DNA of 64,000 nt from a virus. Of this stretch, positions 47,734 through 54,691 are shown piece after piece; position 1 is the first letter of the stretch; each line of letters starts with the position of its first letter. Position numbers and translations under genes: made by a program. Below the pieces are notes generated by a model. The model was not told where the DNA came from. It saw only the letters and a program-made list of their open reading frames with translations, and did no database searches. The stretch lies in IMG/VR virus record IMGVR_UViG_3300044618_002075, positions 1-64,000 of that record. One strand, written 5' to 3'.

Positions 47734-48310
47734 GCGTCACCTCAAACTTTTTGTGTTTGCGCACGTTTTCAACGCCGCGCATTACTTGCAAATTTGAAGG
47801 CACATGAAGCCCAGAAACTAACGCTCCTTGTAGCGGAATAATATGATCCACATGCCACGGTTCGCCGTTGTGGCGCGTAAGCATTGCTGCTATAGAATAG
47901 ATGCATCTAATCTTTAGCTTATCGTAAGCAGTTAGCCATTTTGGAGTGCGCTGCAATTTGGCCGCTTTTCTTTTAGCCACCGCAGCATTAATCACGTCTC
48001 TGTTGCGTTGCGCATACGCTTTCTTTGCCGACTTAATTTGGTCTGGCTTTTCTGCTCGTTTTTGCGCTGCTCGCTGTTTGTTGGCAAGTCGCACTGCTTC
48101 TATATTACGTTCGCGCCATTTTGCAGTACGCGCCCGCTGCTCTATTACAAGCGCCTCGCCTTTATTCTCTTTGTATTTTTTATCATACTCAGCCATTTTT
48201 TCTTTATTAGCCGCTTTCCATGCCCTACGGTATGCGTTTAGTTCTTCGCGGCGAGCTTCTGCATACGCTTTTGCGTATGCTTTACGCGCTTCTGGATCTT
48301 TGTGAGGCAT
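47726..48310 (-). CDS. HNH endonuclease, mobile homing gene (194 aa)
   Basis: The N-terminal two thirds are a Lys/Arg/Ala-rich helical DNA-binding arm with repeated 'RKAYAKAYAEARREELNAYR' type units. The C-terminal WHVDHIIPLQGALVSGLHVP, SNLQVMRGVENVRKHKKF is the HNH nuclease core (His-Asp-His, Asn, His). Gene DNA is much richer in A and T than the flanking structural genes. It fits exactly between them (starts three bases after the upstream gene, ends inside the next gene's start region), as expected for a recently inserted homing gene. Confidence 0.92.
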   Translation of the reverse strand: MPHKDPEARKAYAKAYAEARREELNAYRRAWKAANKEKMAEYDKKYKENKGEALVIEQRARTAKWRERNIEAVRLANKQRAAQKRAEKPDQIKSAKKAYAQRNRDVINAAVAKRKAAKLQRTPKWLTAYDKLKIRCIYSIAAMLTRHNGEPWHVDHIIPLQGALVSGLHVPSNLQVMRGVENVRKHKKFEVTHG

Positions 48311-48312
48311 GA

Positions 48313-49053
48313 TCAGCTAATGAACATCTGCCGGGGTACGAACCGTACCGCAGCCTTCTCACGGTCTTCGCTCGATGCACGGTCCCAGTCTTCGTCGTAC
48401 TGAGCCTTCAGAATCTGGAGCCGTTCCATGCCGCCCGGGAGCTTCATTGCGAGGTAGTACGCCAGACCGGAGACCAAGCAGGGGATGAAGCGGAAGGGGA
48501 TGTCCTGCGTGGCTTCACCGCCAGCACCTGCATCTTGGATGCGCCGCAGATACCAGTAGACGAACTGGTAGACGCCCGTCTGATCAGGCGTGGGCCACAC
48601 GGTGATGCTGGGCGCTGCCGTTGCGCCCGGGGAGTAGCTGCTCGCCGCCGGGTACGTCGCGTTGGAGTTCCGGTTGACCAGCACCTGAATCGGACGCGCC
48701 TGCTGCAGCTTGTTCGGGATGGACGAGTACGTGCTGACACTGATGCGCGTGATGGTCAGATCGACCTGGGTCGAGACGTTGCCCGCACCGGTGCGGATGA
48801 CATGCTCAAGGAGGTCGACGGTGTCAGACGGGAGCGTGTAGGTGTTCGTGCCCTGCACCAAGGGGATCATGCCCTGGTTGAAGGTCCACATATTGACGCC
48901 ACGGTTCGCCCAGTCTGCGAACAGCAGGTTCAGGGACCGCCGCGCAGTGCGCAGGTCGTAGCCCGTGCGAAGCTCTGCCCCGCAGCGTTCAAACGCCTCC
49001 TCGACCGCATCGTTGAGATCGAGGTTGAAGGTGGTGGTCCCTGATGTGGTCAT
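48313..49053 (-). CDS. P22 gp4-like tail accessory/head completion protein (246 aa)
   Basis: The N-terminal LDLNDAVEEAFERCGAELRT with RTARRSLNLLFADWANRGVN and WTFNQGMIPLVQGTNTYTLP, plus the middle ITVWPTPDQTGVYQFVYWYL and the end GGMERLQILKAQYDEDWDRA, are shared with podovirus tail-accessory proteins that close the portal after packaging. The assignment to the gp4 type is by gene order and general layout. It could be a second adaptor. Confidence 0.7.
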   Translation of the reverse strand: MTTSGTTTFNLDLNDAVEEAFERCGAELRTGYDLRTARRSLNLLFADWANRGVNMWTFNQGMIPLVQGTNTYTLPSDTVDLLEHVIRTGAGNVSTQVDLTITRISVSTYSSIPNKLQQARPIQVLVNRNSNATYPAASSYSPGATAAPSITVWPTPDQTGVYQFVYWYLRRIQDAGAGGEATQDIPFRFIPCLVSGLAYYLAMKLPGGMERLQILKAQYDEDWDRASSEDREKAAVRFVPRQMFIS

Positions 49054-49286
49054 CTAAATCTCGCTGTCTTCGATGCCACCTTTGGCGGTTGCTTCACAAA
49101 CTGCTTGCCCGCAGCCTTTCCCTGACGCTTTGCCCGGGTCGTGGCCGCGTACTCAGCGGGAGACAGAGCGTTGATTGCAGCCTCGGGCAGATACCGCTCC
49201 CCGGTGTCGGAAGAGCGCTTCCCTGACTTGGTCCGCCATTTCTGAGCGGTCCAGTCCTTCAGAGACTGCTGCGGGGCCTTAGTCAC
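49050..49286 (-). CDS. small basic protein, GTG start (78 aa)
   Basis: I chose GTG at 49286, which overlaps the stop of the gene before (GTGACTAA), giving MTKAPQQSLKDWTAQKWRTK. The 'SLKxWTxQKWRTKSGKxSxxTGERYLP' block is a small conserved family in marine and freshwater phages. The C-terminus is Lys/Arg/Ala-rich. It overlaps the next gene by four bases. Function is unknown. Confidence 0.75.
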   Translation of the reverse strand: MTKAPQQSLKDWTAQKWRTKSGKRSSDTGERYLPEAAINALSPAEYAATTRAKRQGKAAGKQFVKQPPKVASKTARFR

Positions 49287-49524
49287 GATACCCGCCGCCC
49301 TTGGACTTGTACTGCTTCGCCAGAAGCTGCGCCTTGCGGGCACTCCACTGGCCTGCCGCCGTGCCTTGCGTAGCCTGCCCCTTGATCTTCTCGAAGAGGC
49401 TCTTGCGCATCCCAGGCTTGGTGTAGTTGCCCGCCTCGTTCACGCGGCTCTCCCCGCCCTTGGCGTATACCTTGGGCTTCTTGAGTTCCGGGCGGATGCA
49501 GCCCATGCCGCGTGAGGCCTTCAT
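49279..49524 (-). CDS. small basic 'YAKGG' protein (81 aa)
   Basis: The ATG at 49524 lies in an ATGA overlap with the gene before (MKASRGMGCIRPELKKPKVY). It has YAKGGESRVNEAGNYTKPGM and an end KQYKSKGGGYRD. Related short proteins with 'SRGMGxI..' heads are found in aquatic phages. Basic and Gly-rich; function unknown. Confidence 0.75.
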   Translation of the reverse strand: MKASRGMGCIRPELKKPKVYAKGGESRVNEAGNYTKPGMRKSLFEKIKGQATQGTAAGQWSARKAQLLAKQYKSKGGGYRD

Positions 49525-50186
49525 ACGTACTTCGTCTTCTTGGTGCGAGTCTCGCACCCGGTGCCCCGGCCCCGGGACGGGGCCTTGACCTTGCCGCCCT
49601 TCTTGAACGCAGGGATGTCTTCGGCTTCGCGCATCAAGGGATTGCGTGCGGCAGGCGCTGCACGCCCTGCCCCCATACGTCCAGCAAGCGCACGAAGGCC
49701 CACGTTGGCGCCTGCGCCACCAAGCAAACTGAGCGCAGCCATCGTGCGGTTCTTGGCTTCGTCTCGCTCTTCCTCAGGACTCTTCGTTCCTGGCAAACGC
49801 CGAAACCGTTCCGCAGCATCCTCTGCTGCAGGTGTGGCAGATTCTTTCGTTCCAAGAAGCGAGCGCAGCGACATGGGCGCTGGCGCCACATTCGCTCCCT
49901 GCACACCTCGCGCCGCAGGACTGGCCGCAGAAGGCCCACGCCCCTTGTCTGCGTTCAACAGATCCCGAAGCGTCTTGTCAGCACCGAACTTCTGACGAAA
50001 GTCCGCGAGCTCTTCTGCACTGACCAGCGCTTTGCCGTCCACCTTGGGGCGGTCGGCCATAGGACCGGACCACTTTTTGCGTGCCCGGGGAGTAGCTGCG
50101 TACGACTCGACAGCCCCGCGATTGCGAGACTGCAGCCGATTCAAAGCAGTCCTGGTCTCATCGTCGTAGCCCGAGTTCATCGCCAT
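49521..50186 (-). CDS. hypothetical virion-associated protein with KGG tail (221 aa)
   Basis: I start at MAMNSGYDDETRTALNRLQS (50186), just after the stop of the gene before. The body is Ala/Arg-rich and likely disordered, with one more hydrophobic helical part (MAALSLLGGAGANVGLRALA). The end is FKKGGKVKAPSRGRGTGCET and RTKKTKYV, a tail motif that recurs in unrelated small phage proteins. Role is unknown, possibly structural by location. Confidence 0.7.
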   Translation of the reverse strand: MAMNSGYDDETRTALNRLQSRNRGAVESYAATPRARKKWSGPMADRPKVDGKALVSAEELADFRQKFGADKTLRDLLNADKGRGPSAASPAARGVQGANVAPAPMSLRSLLGTKESATPAAEDAAERFRRLPGTKSPEEERDEAKNRTMAALSLLGGAGANVGLRALAGRMGAGRAAPAARNPLMREAEDIPAFKKGGKVKAPSRGRGTGCETRTKKTKYV

Positions 50187-50187
50187 A

Positions 50188-50430
50188 TCACACCATCTTG
50201 CCGCGCGTGTGGCCCTTGCTGACGCAGCCATCTGCGCGGGTGACTCCGCCCTTGGCGTACTTCTTGGTCATGCCGCCCATCGCCTTCTTGACCGGAGGCT
50301 TCGGCGGGTAGTCCTTCTTGGTCTGGGCTTCCGCCTTGCGCTCAGCGGCCTTGCGCTGCGCAGGGGACAGGGACGACGCCATATCGATGTCAATCGGAGG
50401 CGGACCCATTTCCTTGGTGTACATAGCCAT
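50188..50430 (-). CDS. small basic 'YAKGGVTRADG' protein (80 aa)
   Basis: The sequence MAMYTKEMGPPPIDIDMASS leads into a charged helix and the tail KKYAKGGVTRADGCVSKGHT-RGKMV. The tail is a recurring motif in aquatic phage small proteins. It is too short for functional assignment. Coupled closely to both neighbours. Confidence 0.7.
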   Translation of the reverse strand: MAMYTKEMGPPPIDIDMASSLSPAQRKAAERKAEAQTKKDYPPKPPVKKAMGGMTKKYAKGGVTRADGCVSKGHTRGKMV

Positions 50431-50441
50431 GTGTGTTCTCC

Positions 50442-50747
50442 TCAGCAGGCTTTGCCGCCGTATGCCATCTTCTTCGCCGCGCCACCCTTGGCGAACGGCT
50501 TGCCCTTGGGCGTGCCCTTGGCTTCCGCCTTCTCGTGCTTGATCATGGCCTTGGGCGCACCCTTAGCCTTCATGAAGGCGAGTTCCTTCTTGACCATCTT
50601 GGGGGATTCTTTCACGGAGCCTCCTTCGGCCTTATGGGCTTCGAACTTCAGGCCAACGGCCTGGGGGATGCCCACCTTCTTGGCGAAGCCTGGGCTGTGC
50701 GCGACGGCCCGCATGAGCCGCTCTTGCTTGGGAGAACTATACGGCAT
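50442..50747 (-). CDS. small basic Lys/Ala-rich protein (101 aa)
   Basis: I start at MPYSSPKQERLMRAVAHSPG (50747). The segment AHSPGFAKKVGIPQAVGLKF is the conserved part of a small phage family ('SxxQxRLMRAxAHxPxFAKKVGI'). The rest is Lys-rich with the end FAKGGAAKKMAYGGKAC. It overlaps the upstream membrane-protein gene by 11 bp. Confidence 0.75.
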   Translation of the reverse strand: MPYSSPKQERLMRAVAHSPGFAKKVGIPQAVGLKFEAHKAEGGSVKESPKMVKKELAFMKAKGAPKAMIKHEKAEAKGTPKGKPFAKGGAAKKMAYGGKAC

Positions 50748-50982
50748 GGGGCTTGCTTCGTAGATTGTCGATCTTCGACTCAATCCTGTCAAAGCGTTCG
50801 ATCAACTCTTTCATGTCCTGCCGGAACTCTGAGCGGGTGATGTGATCCCGGGCCACTTCCTCTCGCGTTCTGTTGAGCAGAATGCTGATACGGTCGAGTT
50901 CTTTGAACTTTGATGCCATGAAGAAGCCGACAATCGCTAAAAGAACCGTAAGGATGGCGTTCCATACCGCAACAAGATCCAT
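50737..50982 (-). CDS. small membrane protein with coiled coil (81 aa)
   Basis: A single N-terminal membrane helix (VWNAILTVLLAIVGFFMASK) is followed by a charged coiled coil (ELIERFDRIESKIDNL). This layout is seen in small holins/spanin-like phage proteins and in haemolysin-XhlA-type proteins, but its location far from the lysozyme argues for caution. Confidence 0.75.
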   Translation of the reverse strand: MDLVAVWNAILTVLLAIVGFFMASKFKELDRISILLNRTREEVARDHITRSEFRQDMKELIERFDRIESKIDNLRSKPHAV

Positions 50983-50992
50983 ACGTCACCAC

Positions 50993-51247
50993 TCAGCAGT
51001 TCCACGCCCGCAGGCTCTTGTTGATACGGGAATTCGGATCTTTTGCCGTCTTTTCTGACGTCAGCTTTGCCTTCATCCCTTTCATGCGGGCGCAAAACGA
51101 GTCACGACGGGGACCACCTTCCGGTTGCGGCGCTTTCAATCCGGGCTTTCCGGGGTTGGCTTTGTTGTAGCTGGCGCGGCCTTTGGCGTTGAGTCCGCCG
51201 GACTCAGACTTGCCCTCTTTGCGTTGCCATGCAGGGGTCTTAGCCAT
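50993..51247 (-). CDS. DUF6321-like basic protein (84 aa)
   Basis: The sequence AWQRKEGKSESGGLNAKGRA and RRDSFCARMKGMKAKLTSEK-TAKDPNSRINKSLRAWNC is the hallmark of a small family found in many aquatic phages (DUF6321 as I know it). It is strongly basic with two conserved Cys. Nothing is known about function. Position among head and tail genes suggests an assembly or DNA-contact role. Confidence 0.85.
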   Translation of the reverse strand: MAKTPAWQRKEGKSESGGLNAKGRASYNKANPGKPGLKAPQPEGGPRRDSFCARMKGMKAKLTSEKTAKDPNSRINKSLRAWNC

Positions 51248-51254
51248 GTTGACC

Positions 51255-51434
51255 TCAGTCCGTCAGACCCGCAGAGACAGGTTCCTGTGCCGCTTTGATT
51301 TGCGCTTCGCCCTGTTGCTTCAGCCGCATCCAGAGGTCAACGGTGGCCTCCAGCGGCAGCTTGCCCAGGCCCGCCATGATTAGGTTGACGTCGTTGACGG
51401 ACAGGTCGGTCAGGGTGATCTTGATGTCGTTCAT
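51255..51434 (-). CDS. small protein (59 aa)
   Basis: The frame from the ATG at 51434 (MNDIKITLTDLSVNDVNLIM) to the TGA at 51255 fills the gap between two genes. It has a beta-helix pattern with LGKLPLEATVDLWMRLKQQG, like many small phage proteins of unknown role with the 'LTLxExNxILxALGxLPxxxVxxLxxKL' design. Confidence 0.75.
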   Translation of the reverse strand: MNDIKITLTDLSVNDVNLIMAGLGKLPLEATVDLWMRLKQQGEAQIKAAQEPVSAGLTD

Positions 51435-51435
51435 G

Positions 51436-51768
51436 TCAGGCTTGGGTAGTTGCCCACGGCAGCGGGGGCATGATGACCGGAGGGTTGATCTGGTTGTCGA
51501 TCTGCTGCGCCACAGCGGCTTCAGTGGCGGCCTTGTTCACGCCCGAGCCCCAGCACCAGGACAGCACCTGCTCCTGCGTCAGGTCGGCGTAGGGCGTGAA
51601 AGAGCCGTCAGCCTCAGCGGCTTGGGTGAAAGAGCAGGTTGAGTACACCGTGCCGGTGTAGGCTCCGTCAGTGCCCGTGCAGCGCCAGCCGCATTCGATG
51701 ACGTACTCCGGCGGGGTTGCGGTGGTGGGGGTGGTGCGAAGCCATTCGATGGTCCAGGTGATGTTCAT
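51436..51768 (-). CDS. conserved small virion-region protein (110 aa)
   Basis: MNITWTIEWLRTTPTTATPP and WCWGSGVNKAATEAAVAQQI with INPPVIMPPLPW recall a family of about 100 residues present in many marine phages ('xxWxIxxLxxxP......LTxxQVLxWxxxxxxKxxxExxLxxQI'). Probably a structural accessory protein. Function is unproven. Confidence 0.75.
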   Translation of the reverse strand: MNITWTIEWLRTTPTTATPPEYVIECGWRCTGTDGAYTGTVYSTCSFTQAAEADGSFTPYADLTQEQVLSWCWGSGVNKAATEAAVAQQIDNQINPPVIMPPLPWATTQA

Positions 51769-51786
51769 GGTGTGGTCCTTTCAGTG

Positions 51787-52665
51787 TCAGGGGCCGGCGT
51801 CGCGCCATGCGCCACCGGAGTAAAAGTAAAGCTTGTTGTTCGTGGTGTCGACCACGATGGGGACGCGGCCCGTGTAGGCCGTTGGCGTTCCGGTGGGGGT
51901 TCCTGCGCAACCGGGGACGTAGAGAAAGCCGTCAGTTGCGTTGGTTGCAATAGCTGCGGTGCCGATCACCATGCCGCCAGCGGCGGGGATGCGGGCGCGT
52001 TCAGTGTCGTTGGTGCCAAATACCAGCGCCCTTGCACCGGTAGAGCCAATTGCAAAATCTGTCGCGCCGGCACCTGCAGCCACACCAGCGCCATTGCCAA
52101 CATAGCCCAGCGTCGTGGAGTTGTATTTCCAGCCCGTGTATGAACTTGCCGCACTCTCAGAGCCAAAAATTGCAGCCAGCCCAGCAGTAACGACTACGTC
52201 AAGTTTTGCATCAGGCGAACTCGTCCCAATCCCCAGCCCGGTGCTGGTGAGGCGCATTTGTTCGGCGGCTTGCACATAAAACACTATCGGAGTGCCAGCA
52301 AGCCCCAAATGTGTTTCAGAACCCGCGTCGTTTATCCCGGCAATAGCATTGCTTCCATATCCCGCAATGCCATTAACAAGAACTCTAAAGTTTGTGCCGT
52401 TTCTTACATCCAGCTTTCCAAAGCCGGTAGTCGAACCGCCGACCCCCAAATTCGTCCCATCAAACGTCAACCCACTCCCGCTAGTCACCACCTTGCTGCC
52501 GTTGAGGTAGAGCACGCCGTTGGCGGTGCCCGAAGGCACCGTGCCGGTCAGAAGTGCTGCTGCCGTCGTTTGCTTCGTTGTCGCGCCCTGGACAATAGGG
52601 ACAAGCTCCGTACCCGCCAAAGGCGTGGTAGCTACGGGCAACTGGGAGATTTTGAGATCAGCCAT
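51787..52665 (-). CDS. tail fibre-type protein (292 aa)
   Basis: I start at MADLKISQLPVATTPLAGTE (52665), a well-known head of phage fibre and collar proteins ('xLPxAxxLxGTExVPIVQ'). The centre has TGLGIGTSSPDAKLDVVVTA repeats as in trimeric fibres. The end VPIVVDTTNNKLYFYSGGAW is a common knob-like tip. Probably a minor fibre or decoration. It overlaps the gene before by eight bases. Confidence 0.82.
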   Translation of the reverse strand: MADLKISQLPVATTPLAGTELVPIVQGATTKQTTAAALLTGTVPSGTANGVLYLNGSKVVTSGSGLTFDGTNLGVGGSTTGFGKLDVRNGTNFRVLVNGIAGYGSNAIAGINDAGSETHLGLAGTPIVFYVQAAEQMRLTSTGLGIGTSSPDAKLDVVVTAGLAAIFGSESAASSYTGWKYNSTTLGYVGNGAGVAAGAGATDFAIGSTGARALVFGTNDTERARIPAAGGMVIGTAAIATNATDGFLYVPGCAGTPTGTPTAYTGRVPIVVDTTNNKLYFYSGGAWRDAGP

Positions 52666-52807
52666 TGTTGGCCTCCAAACCGATCTTTGAACCGTCTTCT
52701 TGCAAGAGGAAACTACCATCCTCGATCAGCAAAAATGAATACGGGGGCGCGTAAGCCCCCGCTCTGTAGGTCCACGCAGGTAGTGTAAACCCGTAAGAGA
52801 AGGCCAT
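52658..52807 (-). CDS. small Tyr-rich protein (49 aa)
   Basis: The ATG lies within a TAATG overlap with the stop of the gene before (MAFSYGFTLPAWTYRAGAYA). It contains YSFLLIEDGSFLLQEDGSKI, a motif frequently fused to or found near phage fibre proteins. Small accessory role likely; no proof. Confidence 0.65.
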   Translation of the reverse strand: MAFSYGFTLPAWTYRAGAYAPPYSFLLIEDGSFLLQEDGSKIGLEANNG

Positions 52808-53070
52808 TAAAACACTCGCACAAGGTTTGTTGCCGTAGTGCCAGTTGTCCAAACACGACGCACTTGCACCGGAATAACCGCCCCCGGCGGGACCCCTAGA
52901 AACGTGACCTCAGTGCCCTGAGCCGTGGTTACCTTCACCGCTCCCGTAGTGCCAAAAGCTCCTACGTAAATAATAGAGATTTCAGGCAGGTCTTGCGTAT
53001 CACTGGTCGTGACAGCAGCCGCATCCCCGGGGAACATGGGGAAAGTGGGGGAGTAATGAGTCTTGGCCAT
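52807..53070 (-). CDS. small beta-rich virion protein (87 aa)
   Basis: The sequence MAKTHYSPTFPMFPGDAAAV, TQDLPEISIIYVGAFGTTGA and GVPPGAVIPVQVRRVWTTGT looks like a single beta-sandwich with the '(I/V)PVxVxRVxxTGTTA' ending common in small phage spike or decoration proteins near the capsid gene. It is preceded by a hairpin at 53089-53104. Confidence 0.8.
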   Translation of the reverse strand: MAKTHYSPTFPMFPGDAAAVTTSDTQDLPEISIIYVGAFGTTGAVKVTTAQGTEVTFLGVPPGAVIPVQVRRVWTTGTTATNLVRVF

Positions 53071-53088
53071 GCGCGGCTCCTACAAGAA

Positions 53089-53104
53089 GGGGGCCGAAGC
53101 CCCC
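53089..53104 (-). terminator. TTCG hairpin after the 164-aa gene
   Basis: On the minus strand GGGGGC-TTCG-GCCCCC is followed by TTCTTG. It is a short stable stem with a UUCG tetraloop between two late genes. The U-tract is weak, so it probably attenuates rather than stops transcription. Confidence 0.6.
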
Positions 53105-53108
53105 TTCA

Positions 53109-53603
53109 TCAGTTCTGGAAGGTGGTCGGTGCTTGAGCGCCGTCGTCCGCACGTTGGATGTATTCCACCGTCACCACTACAGCACCAGCAGTGGGGTTAC
53201 CGCCCGCCGCAGTGAACGTACCAGTCACCACCACATCAGTTGTACCAATGTTGTTGGTAGCCGAAGATACCAGCGCGGCGTCCAACGTGGCCCGAGCAGT
53301 CTGCGCCGTGGTCAAACCGATGTCAATCGTGGTCTGATACGCATTGGCAGTGCCGCTATTACCAAAGGTCGTGTTCACCGCACTGACCGACCCGCCAGAA
53401 ATGGCCGTCGTCTTCTCAACCGTGAAACGCAAGATCTTGGAACCTGCCGGGAGAGTGAACAGGTTTTGCGCCGTGGGCGACCCGGTCATCACAGAGGAGG
53501 CAACGTTGGCTGATTGCGTCAGAACCGGCAGACCGGTGTTCGTGCCAGCACCGTAGCGTTGCGTGCCCGAGCGGAGCGGACCAGAGAAAGTCGAGAAGCT
53601 CAT
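53109..53603 (-). CDS. virion protein next to capsid gene (164 aa)
   Basis: The sequence MSFSTFSGPLRSGTQRYGAG, LPAGSKILRFTVEKTTAISG and VVVTGTFTAAGGNPTAGAVV is beta-rich, neutral and Thr/Ala-rich. The position directly after the major capsid gene and the 'VxVEYIQRxDDG' ending suggest a head decoration or tail-spike base protein as in related podoviruses. Function not established. Confidence 0.75.
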   Translation of the reverse strand: MSFSTFSGPLRSGTQRYGAGTNTGLPVLTQSANVASSVMTGSPTAQNLFTLPAGSKILRFTVEKTTAISGGSVSAVNTTFGNSGTANAYQTTIDIGLTTAQTARATLDAALVSSATNNIGTTDVVVTGTFTAAGGNPTAGAVVVTVEYIQRADDGAQAPTTFQN

Positions 53604-53721
53604 GGTTTTTCCTCAATCTGCACCCGCCGTCCTTGAGGGAGGTCTGCCGAGTCAGTCGGCGGGCTGTGATGGTTCTCGGGCGCCCGTTCGGGCTATGCCC
53701 GAGCCTAGCATATTGGAGAGC

Positions 53722-53748
53722 AAAAGAAAAGGCCCGCCGAAGCGGGCC
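53722..53748 (-). terminator. strong terminator after the capsid gene
   Basis: Reading leftward, GGCCCGC, loop TTCG and GCGGGCC are followed by TTTTCTTTT, an ideal intrinsic terminator. It comes 20 bases after the stop of the major capsid gene and should make capsid mRNA more abundant than downstream messages. Confidence 0.9.
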
Positions 53749-53767
53749 TTGGACACGCACCTGGGTA

Positions 53768-54676
53768 TCAGGCGCCGGGGGAACCGAAGGCACCCAGCGG
53801 GTCGCTGACGCCGAAGCTGTAACGCTCACGGGCCTTGTAGCGGCTGTTGCCGGTGTCGAAGTCGGCGTCCATGCTGGTTGCCAGGGGCACCCGCACGAAG
53901 TGCTTCAGACCATTCGGAACGTCCGTCGTCAGGAACCACGCGTTGGTGTCCGTCAACCAGTGGTTGATGGTGTAGCCTTCGGGGACGCTGCCGTTGTTCT
54001 TCAGGGCGTTGATGTCGTTGTCGGTGGTGCCAACACGGAGGTTGGTCTCCAACAGACGCGTAGCAACGAACTGGAGCGCCGGGGGCACGATCAGCTTGCG
54101 GGGCTTGGCGGCGATGAGCAGACCACGCTCGTCCGTCCAACCAGCGATCTGGATCACAGCCGCTTCGAGGGACGTTTCGTTCAGGTCCGCACCCGTCGCG
54201 GGACGGTTGCTGTTGACGCCACCAGACACCAGCGGGTGCGCGGTGCTGAACAGAGGCTGACCGTCGCCGTAGGTCACGGCGCTGGCGAAACCGTTGTTCA
54301 GGATGGCGGCGGCCTTGACCTGCTTGGTGTACGCCATTGCCCGGGCGAGGGCCTTGGTGTACCGCCCCGACAGACTGTCGTACAAGTTGTCTTCCATCGC
54401 CTCTTCGGTGATGGAGAAACCCATAGCGATGGTCTCGTGGTTGTAACGAGCGGTCCAGGCTTCCTGCGCGTTGTCGTAGGAGACGGCTTGGCCTTCGTTC
54501 TTCACCGGAGCGGCGCTGAAGCCGGAGAGCTTGGTCTCCTCTTCAAACGAGCGGTCGGAGGTCTCCGTTTCGTAGATCTCCTTGTGCTCTTCGCCGTAGC
54601 GCTTGTACTCCAGACCGAACAGGGCGTTGAGACCGGGGAGCAGTTCCTTGAGAAGCTGGGCACGAGAAATTGCCAT
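53768..54676 (-). CDS. major capsid protein (302 aa)
   Basis: MAISRAQLLKELLPGLNALF with LEYKRYGEEHKEIYETETSD, GMGFSITEEAMEDNLYDSLS-like middle and VTYGDGQPLFSTAHPL are the signature of HK97-fold capsid proteins in a broad group of environmental phages. Length is normal for the core fold without a prohead protease domain. Gene order (portal, scaffold, decoration, capsid) and the strong terminator behind it support the call. Confidence 0.92.
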   Translation of the reverse strand: MAISRAQLLKELLPGLNALFGLEYKRYGEEHKEIYETETSDRSFEEETKLSGFSAAPVKNEGQAVSYDNAQEAWTARYNHETIAMGFSITEEAMEDNLYDSLSGRYTKALARAMAYTKQVKAAAILNNGFASAVTYGDGQPLFSTAHPLVSGGVNSNRPATGADLNETSLEAAVIQIAGWTDERGLLIAAKPRKLIVPPALQFVATRLLETNLRVGTTDNDINALKNNGSVPEGYTINHWLTDTNAWFLTTDVPNGLKHFVRVPLATSMDADFDTGNSRYKARERYSFGVSDPLGAFGSPGA

Positions 54677-54691
54677 GATGGATGCTCCTTA

